Assembly: GCA_015680685.1 (NCBI GenBank)
Contig: MNCI01008086.1
Location: forward strand, 1,122,679-1,186,678
Origin: Gnetum montanum
Lineage: Eukaryota; Streptophyta; Gnetopsida; Gnetales; Gnetaceae
Direction: 5' to 3'
DNA: 64,000 nt
Made by a program: the position numbers and the translations under genes. Shown piece after piece: positions 1-10,229 of this stretch; the stretch's first letter is position 1; each line of letters begins with the position of its first letter. Under the pieces are notes generated by a model. That model saw only the letters and a program-made list of their open reading frames with translations, ran no database searches and was not told the DNA's origin.

Positions 1-313
1 ATAATATGGATGAGCACTTAGATTGTCATCACGATCGGGGACGTAGCAGCTGAAGAGAAGGAAAGAAGCATTGTCATGGTGATGGTTCCCCTTCTTCTTT
101 TCCTTCATCTCATCACTCACCCTCTCCTTCCACATCTGGGCGTAGCCATCATGAACATAACGGTGAGGATAGGGGTAGAAAAAATGAAAGACCTCGATGG
201 GAATGTTGAGAGAGAGACAAGGGCATAACTAAAAGGAAAGTAGGAAACAACAAAGACATCATAGGCATCATGAAAGAGATGATCATGACGAGCCCCTACT
301 TGCCCCTCGAAGT

Positions 314-889
314 ATGCTCGACATAATGGAGGCAATTAGGATTCCAACAAGGCATCAAAAGGACAGTCGAATCAAATGCTTAGACATGAAAAATATCCCA
401 TTCTTTGAAGGGGGATACAACTTAGATCCACAACATCATTTACAGGCTTTCCATGATTCCTGTGCCTTGTAGAACATAGAAAATGAGTGGCAAAAACTTA
501 AGTTGTTTCCCAGGACACTCATTAAAGAAGTAGAGAGTTGGTACCAGTCCTTAGAACCGGAAACCATCAGGAGGTGGAGTACGATGTTAGAACTCTTCAA
601 TGATAACTATCAAATGTACTCCAGAGTGTCTAATTTGCGTAAGCAGATCCAAGGCTGGAAACAAGGTAATCATGAATCCTTGGATGCTGCCATGAGCCGC
701 TACTACGCATTGTTACATCGTTGCCCAGGCCATGGATACGCTCAACGAGATCAACTTCGCCACATCGTGGATGGGCTAAGGCATGAAACTAGAAGAACCC
801 TTGGGACTTATGCCCAAGGGAGGCTATTAGAACTTAGAGCCCATGAAGTACATCACTTGTTGGAACAAGTAGCAAAAAAAGAAGGTTAG
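314..889 (+). pseudogene. gag: Gypsy Gag (capsid region), decayed
   Basis: One frame runs from about 314 (ATG candidates at 314 and 326) to the stop after 889, broken by one TAG near 470 where glutamine is likely. It carries the plant Gypsy capsid signature: a GGY-x-LD-x2-HHLQAFHDSC stretch, WQKLKLFPRTL, WYQSL, then RYYALLHRCPGHG and a C-terminal LLEQVA. The same blocks occur in element N (36765 down to 36580), which supports family membership. Capsid proteins of this type assemble the cytoplasmic retrotransposon particle. The nearest lineage by my recognition is Athila, whose Gag has a comparable CPHHG-type motif; a profile search would settle this. Confidence 0.8.
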
Positions 890-969
890 CTATGAAAAAG
901 GGAAAATGTGGAAGAATACAACCGCGATCCCTCCCTTTGAAAGAAGGGAGTAAGATTCTGTGTTGAGGA

Positions 970-1930
970 GGATGAGTCACCACTCGAAGAGTTGGTGAAC
1001 AGAAAGACCTTGCTGATTCAAAAATTAACAATCGAAGTATCGGCTAAGGTAGACCAACTGTGGGATTCCTTAGACTATAGACTTGAAAGTGTTTTGAAAA
1101 TCGTAGAAGAGTATAAGGAAGAACGAAGTAGTGAAAAAGGTAAGATAAAGCGGGGAAATTTAGGTCCTACACATAACAAGGGTAAGTGGAAAATTACTAT
1201 CTCTAATGAAGTTGTGGATTCAGACATAGACGATGACGATGGATGTGAGATCTGCTAATACAACCATCTTATGGGATGTTGTCCAATTATCTCACATCTA
1301 CAAGAGTATGGGGTGTATGCACTTAATCCAAGACTTAACCAATGACAAACACCCCAAAGGTTACCTTATCCTCAAGGTAACCTAAGGAAGTTCCACCAAC
1401 CATTAACTTATTATCCAAGTGGAACTCCACCACAACCCATCGAATAACACTAGTAGTGGCAATACCCACAGTCATGGGGGATGCCACCGCTGGCATAACA
1501 ATACCCTTACCGGCAACCAGATCCATATGGATATTATGTGCAGCAACTGGTTTCTCCAAGTGACTCTATGGGTCACACTACTCCCCAATGTCACTACCAA
1601 GTTCGGTAGTACTTTAGGAGGACTCCTTCTCCTTCGAGAGACATCCCACATATACACCATCCTCCAAATCCACCCACACCTCTTCCACCTATAGTTCCCA
1701 TACCTCCTGCTCCAACAATGCAAGGGAAACTCCCCACTCAACCGCAGCAACGTAACGCTGCAAGAGTTGTAAATATCCAACCCGCTACTAGTTTTGACAA
1801 CTGCAAAAAGAGAAGACCTTTCTTTAGAACTAAAAGCCCAGACAAACTCTCACAAGAACAAGTGGTTGAGCCCATGTACACTCCTCCACCATTTAACACT
1901 TCGGAGCACCCTTCAGTCCAATAACAGAGT
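970..1930 (+). pseudogene. Gag C-terminal region and proline-rich linker, frameshifted
   Basis: An open stretch (992-1258) encodes a charged helix-rich segment ending in an acidic run and CEIC. Continuing through stops and shifts are HLQEYGV and PYPQGN motifs, found again on the minus strand in element N at 35952-35755. Further on, a proline/glutamine-rich stretch (about 1640-1925) resembles the spacer between Gag and protease of plant Gypsy elements. The CEIC may be the remnant of a zinc knuckle, but the full CCHC spacing is not present. At least two frameshifts separate the pieces. Confidence 0.6.
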
Positions 1931-1967
1931 TGTACGCATACGGTTATGTTAACGCATACCGTAATCG

Positions 1968-2443
1968 ACTGGATCAAGGTAGGCCACCTTCCTAGGAAGC
2001 TATCTAACACTGGGAGCCCCTTAATCTATCTACAAATCACCAGGAACAAACCACATAAGGCTCTTCTTGACTCAGGTTCCGGAGTCAACTTAATTTCACG
2101 AGAAATGTATCAAGCCTAGAACCTATCCCAACTTAAAAAGAGCAACATTCAACTAGAGCTAGCTGACCAGTTCATCACCATTCCCTTAGGATTGGTGGAG
2201 GACATTATTACCACTGTGTGTGGGTGGTCATACCCAGCTGACTTCCTAGTTATAGAAGTTAATAGTGACAATGGGGGCTTTCCAATTATAATGGGAAGGC
2301 CATGGCTGAGTACAGTAGATACGTACCTAGGGATCCACGATCTTTCCTTGCAGATATCGAAGGGAAACATTTATGGAAAGATCGAGAAGAAGAAAGTTCT
2401 ATGCATCACATATAATGACTCAGAGGGTGATGACATGGAATAA
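1968..2443 (+). pseudogene. Retroviral-type aspartic protease, one premature stop
   Basis: The frame contains the catalytic LLDSGSGVNLIS motif (active-site Asp codon at 2069), then one TAG, then an open run to 2443 including the family's second signature, IIMGRPWLS (about 2286-2312). It matches plant Ty3/Gypsy proteases that process Gag-Pol. Normally reverse transcriptase would follow; here the frame ends at 2443 and about 340 bases of uninformative sequence lead straight into the T-rich minisatellite. The active-site DSG is intact, so the protease domain is better kept than the rest. Confidence 0.8.
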
Positions 2444-2785
2444 TGTTCAACATCTCTTCCATGTAATTGGTGTGCCCAAGAAATACAAATACAAAGGTGC
2501 CTATATGTAGCAACCACACCAGTAGTAGACATCCCGTGGTTAACAGCTACTAGAAAGAGCAAACCAATATGCACAGAATGAACTGAGGAAACAACTTATG
2601 CTAACAATGAAGGCATAGACACATTGGAGTATGATCATTGTTGACTTTCATCCCTTAATCTAAGAACATCAGTGGGGAGAAGTTGGGCACTTTTATGAAA
2701 TTCAAATAGGTGCTCATTATTTCAGATCTCCCCTTTCCATTCAGTCATGGGGAAGATGGCCACCTATGCTGATCATTGGAGGTCC

Positions 2786-2945
2786 TCAGTTATTTTTTAG
2801 TTTTTTTTACACATTTTTGTTTCACATGTTTTTGTTTTACACATTTTTTTTGCACGTTTTTGTCTTACACGTTTTTGTTTTACAAGTTTTTTTTTACACA
2901 TTTTTGTTTTACAAATTTCTTTAATTTTTCTTGTTTTTATTATAC
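2786..2945 (+). repeat. T-rich minisatellite, about 14-bp unit
   Basis: Around ten degenerate copies of TTTTTGTTTTACAC (spacer and T-run length vary). A relative lies on the opposite strand at about 34660-34860 in element N, at the same place between the last coding block and the 3' region, so it belongs to the element family. The apparent Phe/Cys/His-rich reading frame here is a by-product of the repeat. Confidence 0.75.
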
Positions 2946-4626
2946 AACATCGTTATACTTTTCCACTTTTTGTGTGTGTGGTGTGTGTGTGTTAACCATC
3001 CTGTAAGTTTGTCACCCAATAAGTGTTCTTCACAATGGTATGAATTGTTTTCTTATTGATTGCTAATGTTTGGTTTTTACCTTTAAGTTACGATGTTAAC
3101 ACTAAGGTATGTTTCTTTTGATATGGTAGACAATGAGTCCACTTCATGCATCCATCCACAAAGTCTATGGTCTCTCTTAGCTTGGAAATGTACAGTTCCT
3201 TTCTAATAAGAACTTTAACGAATCGGTGATTGGGTACTTCTCAAACTAAGGAAGGACTCAAGGTTTGAAAAGGGTGTGACTTCAAGGGAACTTGATGCTT
3301 TTGTGTTGGCCATTCTTTTGGGTGCTTGGATGTTTTCTTCTTGAGTTTTCTTGCCATTTCGATGTCACCCAATTATCAAAAGCTGAGACAATAAAAATAA
3401 GAAGTCTTTGCATAGTGTGGTTCTCACACATAAAAATATCAAATATATATAAAAAAATAAACAAACAAAGAAGAAAAGAAAAAGAAAAAGTGAGAATTCA
3501 AAGCACACCCCTTAGATAAAATAATCCCTTGGGCTACAAGCACTAGTTATGGAACTAAAAATGTTCCCTCTAACTAAGGCCCTACTCGCTTCTCCTTCTC
3601 TCCTCATTTGTTTCGTCAAAATGGTGGTGGCTCTTTGGAGATTTATTCTTGTTACTCAAGTGGATGGTTTGGCCGAATGCATTGATGTGAAGTCATTGGA
3701 TGTGGTTTGTTTAAGGCCAGAGTTGGAATAAGATTGCCAATTCACATTAATCACAAAATTCACAAGGGGTTGTTCACAACCTTGTTCTTGAGATTCCATT
3801 CCATTCTCCTCTCTCCATCCTTCTCTCCATTGTTCACCTCATTGCCGGTTGTATCATTAGTGTATATTTTGGTAGATACATCATTTTCTTTTTGTTAAAT
3901 TCTTACGGTTAAGAATTTAACTCTTATTCCAAAGGACATTCCTAGATCCTATAGACTCTTTGAATGTGGGTTTATCAGGGCATTAAGGGCATGAGCCTGC
4001 TTTGGGGAGGACCCACTGACATTCTTATTTGGTGCACCAGTTAAATTATTTCCCTTAACATTTTTGAAATCCATTTTGTTTTGCTCATTTCCATCTTGAC
4101 ATCCACTTTATCGACGTTCCTGTTGTCTCTTTTTATTCATCTTTCTTATTCCTTTTCTTTTTCCATTCTCTCGCTACCGATGGTTTGTGATTAGTCATGG
4201 GGGTATAGGGCCCAATTTTTTCGATTTTCTCCTAACCCCTACACCTTCAATGGTCATCATTAATATATCTCCAGATCCTTAATTAGCCATACCACAACCC
4301 AGCCAATGGACTTTTCACCGCGGCAAGGTATGAATTACATGATAATTCATTTACCCTTACTAATACAAGACTGTGTTGTATGTGTAGATGACAATCATGC
4401 AACAACGGACCAGATCTGGAGGGAGCACTTGGAATGGAATGGTGCTGAAGCAGCTTTGTAAGGAATGAGATCGATGATGCGCTTATAGATGGATAATGAA
4501 AGGTGCAATCTTGGTGTTGGTAGCAGCAAGACTTCTTTTCTCTTCCCTCTTCTCTTTTCTCTCAGCTGTCAAATGAGGCCTGATGTCAATGTAATAAGGT
4601 GTTCACCCTTGTTGTCATGAACACCA
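2946..4626 (+). other. E1 long 3' non-coding region
   Basis: No convincing ORF. From about 3250 the sequence is matched in reverse orientation by 33009-34400 (N) and, from about 3925, by 63290-64000 (H). Shared landmarks include the GTCCTCCCCAAAGC block and a purine tract ATGGGGGTA (about 4197-4206) like the one adjoining LTR starts in this family. This internal copy of the tract is not followed by an LTR start. Confidence 0.65.
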
Positions 4627-4737
4627 NNNNNNNNNNNNNNNNNNNNNNNNNNNNNNNNNNNNNNNNNNNNNNNNNNNNNNNNNNNNNNNNNNNNNNNNNN
4701 NNNNNNNNNNNNNNNNNNNNNNNNNNNNNNNNNNNNN
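4627..4737. other. Assembly gap (111 N)
   Basis: A run of N replaces the sequence that in element H (reverse of about 62870-63290) spans the purine tract and the LTR start. The true gap is probably larger than 111 bases. Confidence 0.95.
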
Positions 4738-5090
4738 TTGTAGTGCATGGAATAGGCTAATTAGGATTTTATTTACTATTATTTATTATCTGTTATTTAC
4801 TACTTTCTCTCTCAACCCTTCTCTCCTAGTTAAGTGCCTCAGTATGACCACTTCGAGCACATGCGTTATGCATGGTGATCCCAGCAACGATTAGCATTTG
4901 GTAACCACGGTTGCATCGGTTTAGGGTATGTACGGTAAGTGGTAACGGATGCTGATGCTAGGTAATTTAGAATTAGTTCATTAGTTAGACTTAGTAATTA
5001 GTTTCTCAACCCTTCACTTTGTTAGCTTAGGAGACATAAAACATAAAAACTATAAAAATCATATACCTCGGACTTACTTAACCATACACC
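4738..5090 (+). repeat. Athila-like LTR, internal part, plus orientation
   Basis: Collinear with the reverse complement of the H LTR (about 62840 down to 62520). It contains the same CCACTTCGAGCACATGC and GGTAAGTGG landmarks. Its start is hidden in the gap. Homology stops near 5090, where the sequence switches to the opposite orientation of a related LTR. Confidence 0.7.
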
Positions 5091-5575
5091 GTAAAAATAA
5101 ATATTAACTAAGAAAACAATAAATAACAATAACAATTAAATAATTAAAACTAAGTGAATGCTGCAATGATGAAGTAATCTCAATCTTTATTGCTAGTCAT
5201 GTGTGTGTCCAAGTACGTCACACTCGAATAAAGGTTCCATGGAATTACAAGCATCACACTATGGGCATGCACTTAGGAAAATAGTCTAACTCCTATGGAC
5301 ACAAACTACAAGGGATTCACTACAACTACTTGAAAGATGCCTAAGTGCAGTGGTTGTGCACTTATTTGTATCTAAAAATAGACTTTGCGTAAACGGGACT
5401 GCCTCGATGCACGGGTGGATGTGTATATGGGGCCCCGTATATGCGGCCTAGTTAACGCAGCCCCGATATCGAGGGTTCGATAACAAGGCTTTGATATTGG
5501 GACTCATCAGATAATAGGGCTTCGATATCGAAACTCATCAAATAACAGGGCTCCGACAGATCATGACTCATTAGT
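5091..5575 (-). repeat. Related Gypsy LTR fragment, minus orientation, abutting element A
   Basis: Reads in the same direction as the L LTR (53640-53900 region), with the shared block around TCTTTATT and CACTCGAATAAAG. It ends with palindromic GATATCGA-type repeats (5464-5560), as in the U3 of the H LTR, and a CTCATTA terminus near 5573 corresponding to the TGATGA LTR start in reverse. Immediately beyond is ORF2 of element A, so this LTR marks an insertion into A. Its inner end is truncated against the opposite-facing LTR at about 5090. Confidence 0.55.
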
Positions 5576-5579
5576 GGTA

Positions 5580-6854
5580 TAGGATCATGATGCTACTACA
5601 TGGGTACGTGATGCTCGCCTTGAACATGTGCCAGTGGTGTCTTAGGCTTTGAATTAGACTTCATCCCTAAGTCATAAGTATGCAAAGGGCTGACTGCTAT
5701 AGAATGCCATGGTGGGATAGGAACATGCTCCTTAATGTCAGAAACAGGAGGAGTAGTAACCTCCTCAAAGACCTATCCATTGGAAGGAGATGGAATGCCA
5801 GCCATGTTCAAACTATTACACAAGTAAGAGAGGTTCCTTCCAAGATTCTTGATAGCTCGTGCAAAGGGTCAAAGAAGTTTCTTTAGTGACAAACTGATCT
5901 AGGCATCCATAGATTTTGATCTTTTTAACTATGGAGATGCTTCCTTCTTCTGCTTCTGTGATCTTGTGCTAGATCCTACTTTGTCTACATGTGGATCCTT
6001 CTTCTTAACATATTTCTTGAGAGTCCTCTTTTCTTTGAGTAAAGGCATATCCTGAATAGGTACACCCCTCTGATGGGTCAACAAGCTAATAAGATAGGGA
6101 TGCACAAGGATTCTTTCCTTGGAAAATAGACTCAGGATGTCCTAACAGAGTTTCTGTCCGAAATCTAATGGTAGTCCTATGAGAAGACAATAAAGCACAT
6201 ATGCTTATGGTGGCAGTAGATAACTATAACTTCCCCCTTTGAGCATAATGTTATACAATACTACAAGAAAAAAATGGTGGAAGCATCACAAGTCCTTAGG
6301 CTTCTTTCAACATGACCTCTTTCAAATGTAACATCCTTCCTAAATAATACATGATGAAATTCATCATATGCAATGGGCATGATATCAGTAGAATAGAAGT
6401 TTCGCATGGAATCAATGGTTATCTCAAAAACATTAGGACTGGAGAATCGAAGGATTACATTCAAAACTTAGGGAGATACCTCAATGAGAATACCCCCAAC
6501 CATGGAAGTGAATGCTCCAACAATAGCATTGGTAATGAGAATATTGCAATAAAATTCCCTAACTAAAACTTCAAGAACTAGAAATTTCATTGCATTGAAA
6601 CTTTCCCAATTCAAAGCTTTGAAATAATCCATTAATGGAGCATTTCTATGAGTAAGGAAAGACAAAGATCATTTAGTAATGATTCTTGTGATTCTTGTAG
6701 CTTCAAACTTGTGTTGTGCACTAGTACTATGGAATTGTGGCATGTAAGTACTGGAACTACCTCTGGCTTTCTTATTTTACAATGCTGTAGATGTTCCAAC
6801 CTTCTTGTGGGCCATCTCTAATAATATTTCTACTGACAATGGATCCCTAGTCAT
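5580..6854 (-). pseudogene. ORF2 of element A, plant-transposon-protein-like
   Basis: Starts with MTR at 6854, the same start as in B (11756), then a MAHKK block. A long open stretch (6665-6261, two frames) has LNWESFNAMKF, LVREFYCNI and VGGILIEVS motifs. The C-terminal part, near 6080-6020 in reverse, has IQDMPLLK followed by a lysine-rich tail. The layout matches ORF2 of B and D. By recall it resembles the family annotated as putative plant transposon protein (Pfam Transposase_32), of unknown biochemical role; I am moderately sure of that. It is broken by several TAG stops and at least two frameshifts, and truncated at 5575 by an LTR. Confidence 0.6.
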
Positions 6855-6943
6855 CTTTGTGGGATCAAACGAGAAAATATGATAAGAAAATGGGCATTTT
6901 GACTTGAATAGCGATAGTGAATGAGGGCTTTGAATGAAAAAAA

Positions 6944-7096
6944 AGATGTCTTTTTTAGAGGGCAGACGTCTTTCCCATGTTTAAAATTCATAGAAGATGT
7001 ATTTCATGTGTAATAGACTTCTTTCGTAAAAGTCACAAAAATTCAAAGAGATATCTTTGCTTATCAGAAGATGTCTTTTATTTCGTGAAGATGTCT
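6944..7096 (-). promoter_or_regulatory. AGAYRTCT motif cluster upstream of ORF2 (A)
   Basis: Plus-strand positions: AGATGTCT 6944, AGACGTCT 6964 (a perfect palindrome), variant AGATGTAT 6995, AGATATCT 7049, AGATGTCT 7069 and 7089. Several are spaced exactly 20 bp. The nearest copy is 90 bp upstream of the ORF2 ATG. The same motif clusters in the U3 of the element's own LTR. Confidence 0.6.
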
Positions 7097-7194
7097 TTAC
7101 TAGAAATAGGATGGGGTTGGGAAAGGCTACCAATGGACTACTACACTATCAAAGTAATGGTATTCAAAGGACTAGAGAATGAGTTTTCTCCTTC

Positions 7195-9036
7195 AAGGAT
7201 TCTCTTAATAACCAAACTTCTTCAATGTCTAAAGCATGGCTTCCTCTTACAAATTTGTTGATGAGAGTATCTTGATTTCCTTGATCTTGTAATTTAATTC
7301 TCCATTTTTTATTGGTTCCTTTGGTCTTTTGATTTGACATCTAGTCTTCCTTATGATCCTACATAAAATCCTTTCTTGATGCACTTTGATAAGACCAAGG
7401 AGTCCTATGATATGATCAATTATTTATATGATAACACTTAATAATGCAATCCCATTGTTTATGTCCTAACTTGTGACAATAATAACACCTAATCCTCCTA
7501 TAGTAGTATGAGAGATTAGGATGATCAAACCTTTTAGAACCTTTTTGAAAAATGGATGCTTCCTTTGATTTTTATGTATAGGATTTTACTTCCAAAGGAT
7601 CATTTAGTTGTGTTGAGTTTATAGAAGGTGACTACTCTTGTGTGCAACATCCTAGACCATTCTTGTCATGTGAACTTCTTCCTTGTCCTAGTACCATTTG
7701 AAGGGAATCCTTTCCCTTTGCCAATCTTTCATTAATTAATTTGATGTCTACAACTTCCACTTTGGCCTATTTTAAGGATGAGGCTAGCTTTTCATTCTCA
7801 ACCCTTAGGTTTAGAGTTGTTTAGTAAGTTCAAAAATAGTCAAATTCAACAAAGATACTTCTTAATCTTTAGACTTGACTTGTTTATTTAACTTATTGCA
7901 AAGACTTTGAAATGAAATAATCTCATTACATAAAAGATCAAACCATTCTTCATCATTAAGATCATCATATGATGAATTTGCATTGTCATCAGTGAGGGCC
8001 ATGTAGATGAGATGTGAATTTTTCCCATCATCCTCCACTTCTTTCTCACTCTGCTCCTCATCATTCCAACTTGTATAGCAGTTGGTTTTCTTTACCTCAT
8101 CAGTGGATTTTTTCTTGGGCTACAACCTGAAATTACTAGAACATTTGGAGGCCATATGACCTCTTCCACCACAAATACAACATTCTATAGAAGAGAAGTC
8201 TAAGTTAGAATTAAAAATTTTTTTGCCTCTTTCTTTGCCTTTGAACTGATTGGATCTTTATTGATACGTCCTCTTTTTCTTTCTTGTTATTAGTCATTGT
8301 AGCTTCCTAGTGAGAAAGGCATTCTCATCTTCACTTCCATCATCATGCTCAATGAGCTCCTTCTCCTTGGAGGTAGTCTTTAGAACCATGGGTCTTTCTT
8401 GGATGGCACCTTCATTTATGAGATTCATTTCCTAGGTGATGAAAGTTCTTGAAGTTCTTCAAATTTCAGAGTTGAGAAATCTCTGATTTCTTCCATAGTA
8501 GTGACCTTAGATCTGAACTCTAGTTGAAGAGTTTTGACCATTTTGATGATGACATCACTCTCGAGCATATCTTTTCTAATACCTCTAATAGCTACAACAA
8601 TATCATTCACTCTAGAGAAGTAATCTTCTATTTTCTCACCTTCTATCATTTTGAGTTTATCATATTCACTTTGCAAAACTAACAATTTATATTTTTTGAC
8701 AATAGAGGTTTCTTCATAAGTAGCTTCTAAAGTTTGTCAAATTTCCTTGTCCATTTTACATCTTGTTACTCTATTAAATTTAGATTTATTCAAATCTCAA
8801 TATAAATAATTATTTGCTTTTGAATCAAACATGAGCTTATCTTTCTACTATTGAATCCATTTGTTGCTAGGCTTGATGATGTTGGTGGAGCTATCAACAG
8901 GTACAGTGTAGCCTTCAAGGATTGACTCCCAAACTTAAAATTCCATGGATTTGAAGAATCCTTGCATTCTAGCTTTCCAATAGGCAAAATAGAATCCATC
9001 AAACATGGGTGGTTTTGTATAAGATGTCCCCTCCAT
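7195..9036 (-). pseudogene. gag: Copia-type Gag with two CCHC zinc knuckles (A)
   Basis: ATG at 9036, about 40 bases after the primer binding site, followed by the typical FDG-x2-F-AYWKARMQ N-terminus. The central domain (8685-8425) has the Copia Gag (UBN2-type) pattern LQSEYDKLKMIEGEKIEDYF and SRVNDIVVAI. Two zinc knuckles fit CX2CX4HX4C: CCICGGRGHMASKC at 8182-8141 and CYYCHKLGHKQWDC at 7487-7446. An acidic segment separates them. Gag binds the RNA and forms the particle. Stops and small shifts occur, but both knuckles are intact, making this the best preserved Gag of the family in the window. No protease or pol follows. Confidence 0.8.
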
Positions 9037-9075
9037 TATTCACTCTTTGAAGTTGATGATGAAGAAGAGTACCAG

Positions 9076-9087
9076 GCTTTGATACCA
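9076..9087 (-). other. Primer binding site, initiator tRNA-Met
   Basis: Reverse strand reads TGGTATCAAAGC, one transition from the usual plant TGGTATCAGAGC complementary to the 3' end of initiator tRNA-Met. It lies two bases beyond the LTR end (CCACA at 9090), as in most Copia elements, and fixes the orientation of element A. Confidence 0.85.
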
Positions 9088-9089
9088 CT

Positions 9090-9114
9090 TGTGGATCATT
9101 GAACTTAGAAGTGN

Positions 9115-9146
<32 letters not shown>

Positions 9147-10229
9147 GTGCACGGGGTGAATAAAAAATCTCTGAGACAAAGCACACATCAAATTTAATGT
9201 GGCTTGCCAACTTGGTTAGTTCACACTTGAAGGGTAGTTCATAAGCACACCTCTGGACTTTGTTGCTCTCAAATGTGGTTTGAAGGGTAACACATCCTAT
9301 ACAAGCTCTAAGCTCCACTTTAAGGTGATTTGATGCTATGAAACCACTTAACCACACAAGGTCCTGACAAACTTAGAAAGTGGTTTCTAGGAGCCCACAA
9401 CATTTTGAACGTGAGCTTCACTTTGGAGTGTTGTGGTGCTACACCAACACTCAATCCCGTAGGATCCCAACAAGCTCAAGCAAGATGCCTTCCCATAAGA
9501 ATCACATCAACATGATAGGCCAACAAAAGAGAATAACAATTACAAGGGATGAATGTCACTAAAGTTTCTAATCCTCGTACTTGAGGTATAGTTGACATAG
9601 ACCAATTACAACAAACAAAAGATTGTACAATGAGGAACAATAATGAATACAATGATTACTTGATGACTACACAATGATAATACAAAAGCTTGCACATTTA
9701 CCAATGAGAATGATGTCTTCTTATAGCCACTATGATTCCAAATTCATCTTGGAACTCATGCAAAGGCTAGTTAATAGTCATGGAAGACATGTTTTTCGTG
9801 ACTAAGACATCTTTCTGCATTTGGCTTTCATTGTAAGAAGAGGTTTTCTTTTGCTGAAAGATGTCTTTCTGTAACTAGCCTTCATTTTGAGATGATGTAT
9901 TTATTTGAGGAAATATGTCTTTCTCTTTAGAAAGACATCTACTATTTTATAAAGCTATCTTCTCCTATGCTATCTTTAATTCTATGAAGACATCTTTTGT
10001 TTCTTGGAGACTTGTTCACCTTCCTTTGCACTTTGAATTCTTCATTCCTTGTCTAATCTCTTGAACTTCCTCATGTATTCGTTGTCTCATTCCTAGGTCT
10101 TGATGATGTCAAATTTGCTTGTAAGTCCTTGTCCACACTCTTTCTGTACAAACACAATTAGCCACAAAAATATATAAGCATCCTTGTACTCCATTTTACT
10201 TAATGTTTTAACACACTAAAAGGTCAACA
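9090..10229 (-). repeat. LTR of element A (5' LTR, 1140 bp)
   Basis: Starts TGTTGACC at 10229 and ends CCACA at 9090 on the minus strand. Homologous to LTRs B, C and D. Shared blocks are a TATAAGAAGACAT promoter-like site (TATAA at 9725-9721), GAGCTT-type repeats, CTTCAAACCACA and the ACCAAGTTGG block near the end. U3 holds four AGAYRTCT motifs (9805, 9859, 9933, 9988 on plus). A homopolymer interrupts it at 9115-9145. Confidence 0.85.
9115..9145. repeat. Poly-G tract (31 G) after one N
   Basis: Thirty-one G follow an undetermined base at 9114, inside the 3' end of LTR A. Sister LTRs have only a short CCC/CCCC at this place. It may be a real slippage expansion or an assembly or sequencing artefact; the N argues for the latter. 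It would give a spurious poly-proline reading frame on the minus strand. Confidence 0.9.

Larger units (their letters stand above)
1..5090 (+). mobile_element. E1: Athila-like Ty3/Gypsy element, 3' part (gag, protease, 3' region, partial LTR)
   Basis: Order on the plus strand is gag, proline-rich gag tail, aspartic protease, T-rich minisatellite, long non-coding 3' region, gap, LTR. The 5' LTR lies left of the window. No reverse transcriptase, RNase H or integrase lies between protease and 3' region; element N has the same gap in its coding capacity. The 3' half is an inverted relative of 62317-64000 (element H) and of 30812-34340 (element N). The gag resembles plant Athila/Tat-type Gypsy Gag. 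It is decayed, with in-frame stops and shifts in every coding block. Confidence 0.75.
5576..10229 (-). mobile_element. A: Copia-like element without pol, 5' LTR to ORF2, nested in B
   Basis: On the minus strand: 5' LTR (10229-9090), primer binding site, Gag with two zinc knuckles, motif cluster, ORF2. The 3' end is cut by a Gypsy LTR at 5575, so the 3' LTR is absent here. No integrase or reverse transcriptase motif lies between Gag (ends about 7195) and ORF2 (starts 6854). The LTR start directly abuts the middle of another copy's gag (B, plus strand from 10230), showing A jumped into B. Confidence 0.75.

Noticed and set aside
2776-3006. Open frame rich in Phe, Cys, Thr and His, suggestive of a small cysteine-rich protein
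   Set aside because: It is the direct translation of the TTTTTGTTTTACAC minisatellite and has no independent coding support.
8999-9357. Minus-strand frames with a poly-proline run
   Set aside because: The run is the poly-G homopolymer next to an N, inside LTR A; the flanks are LTR, not coding.
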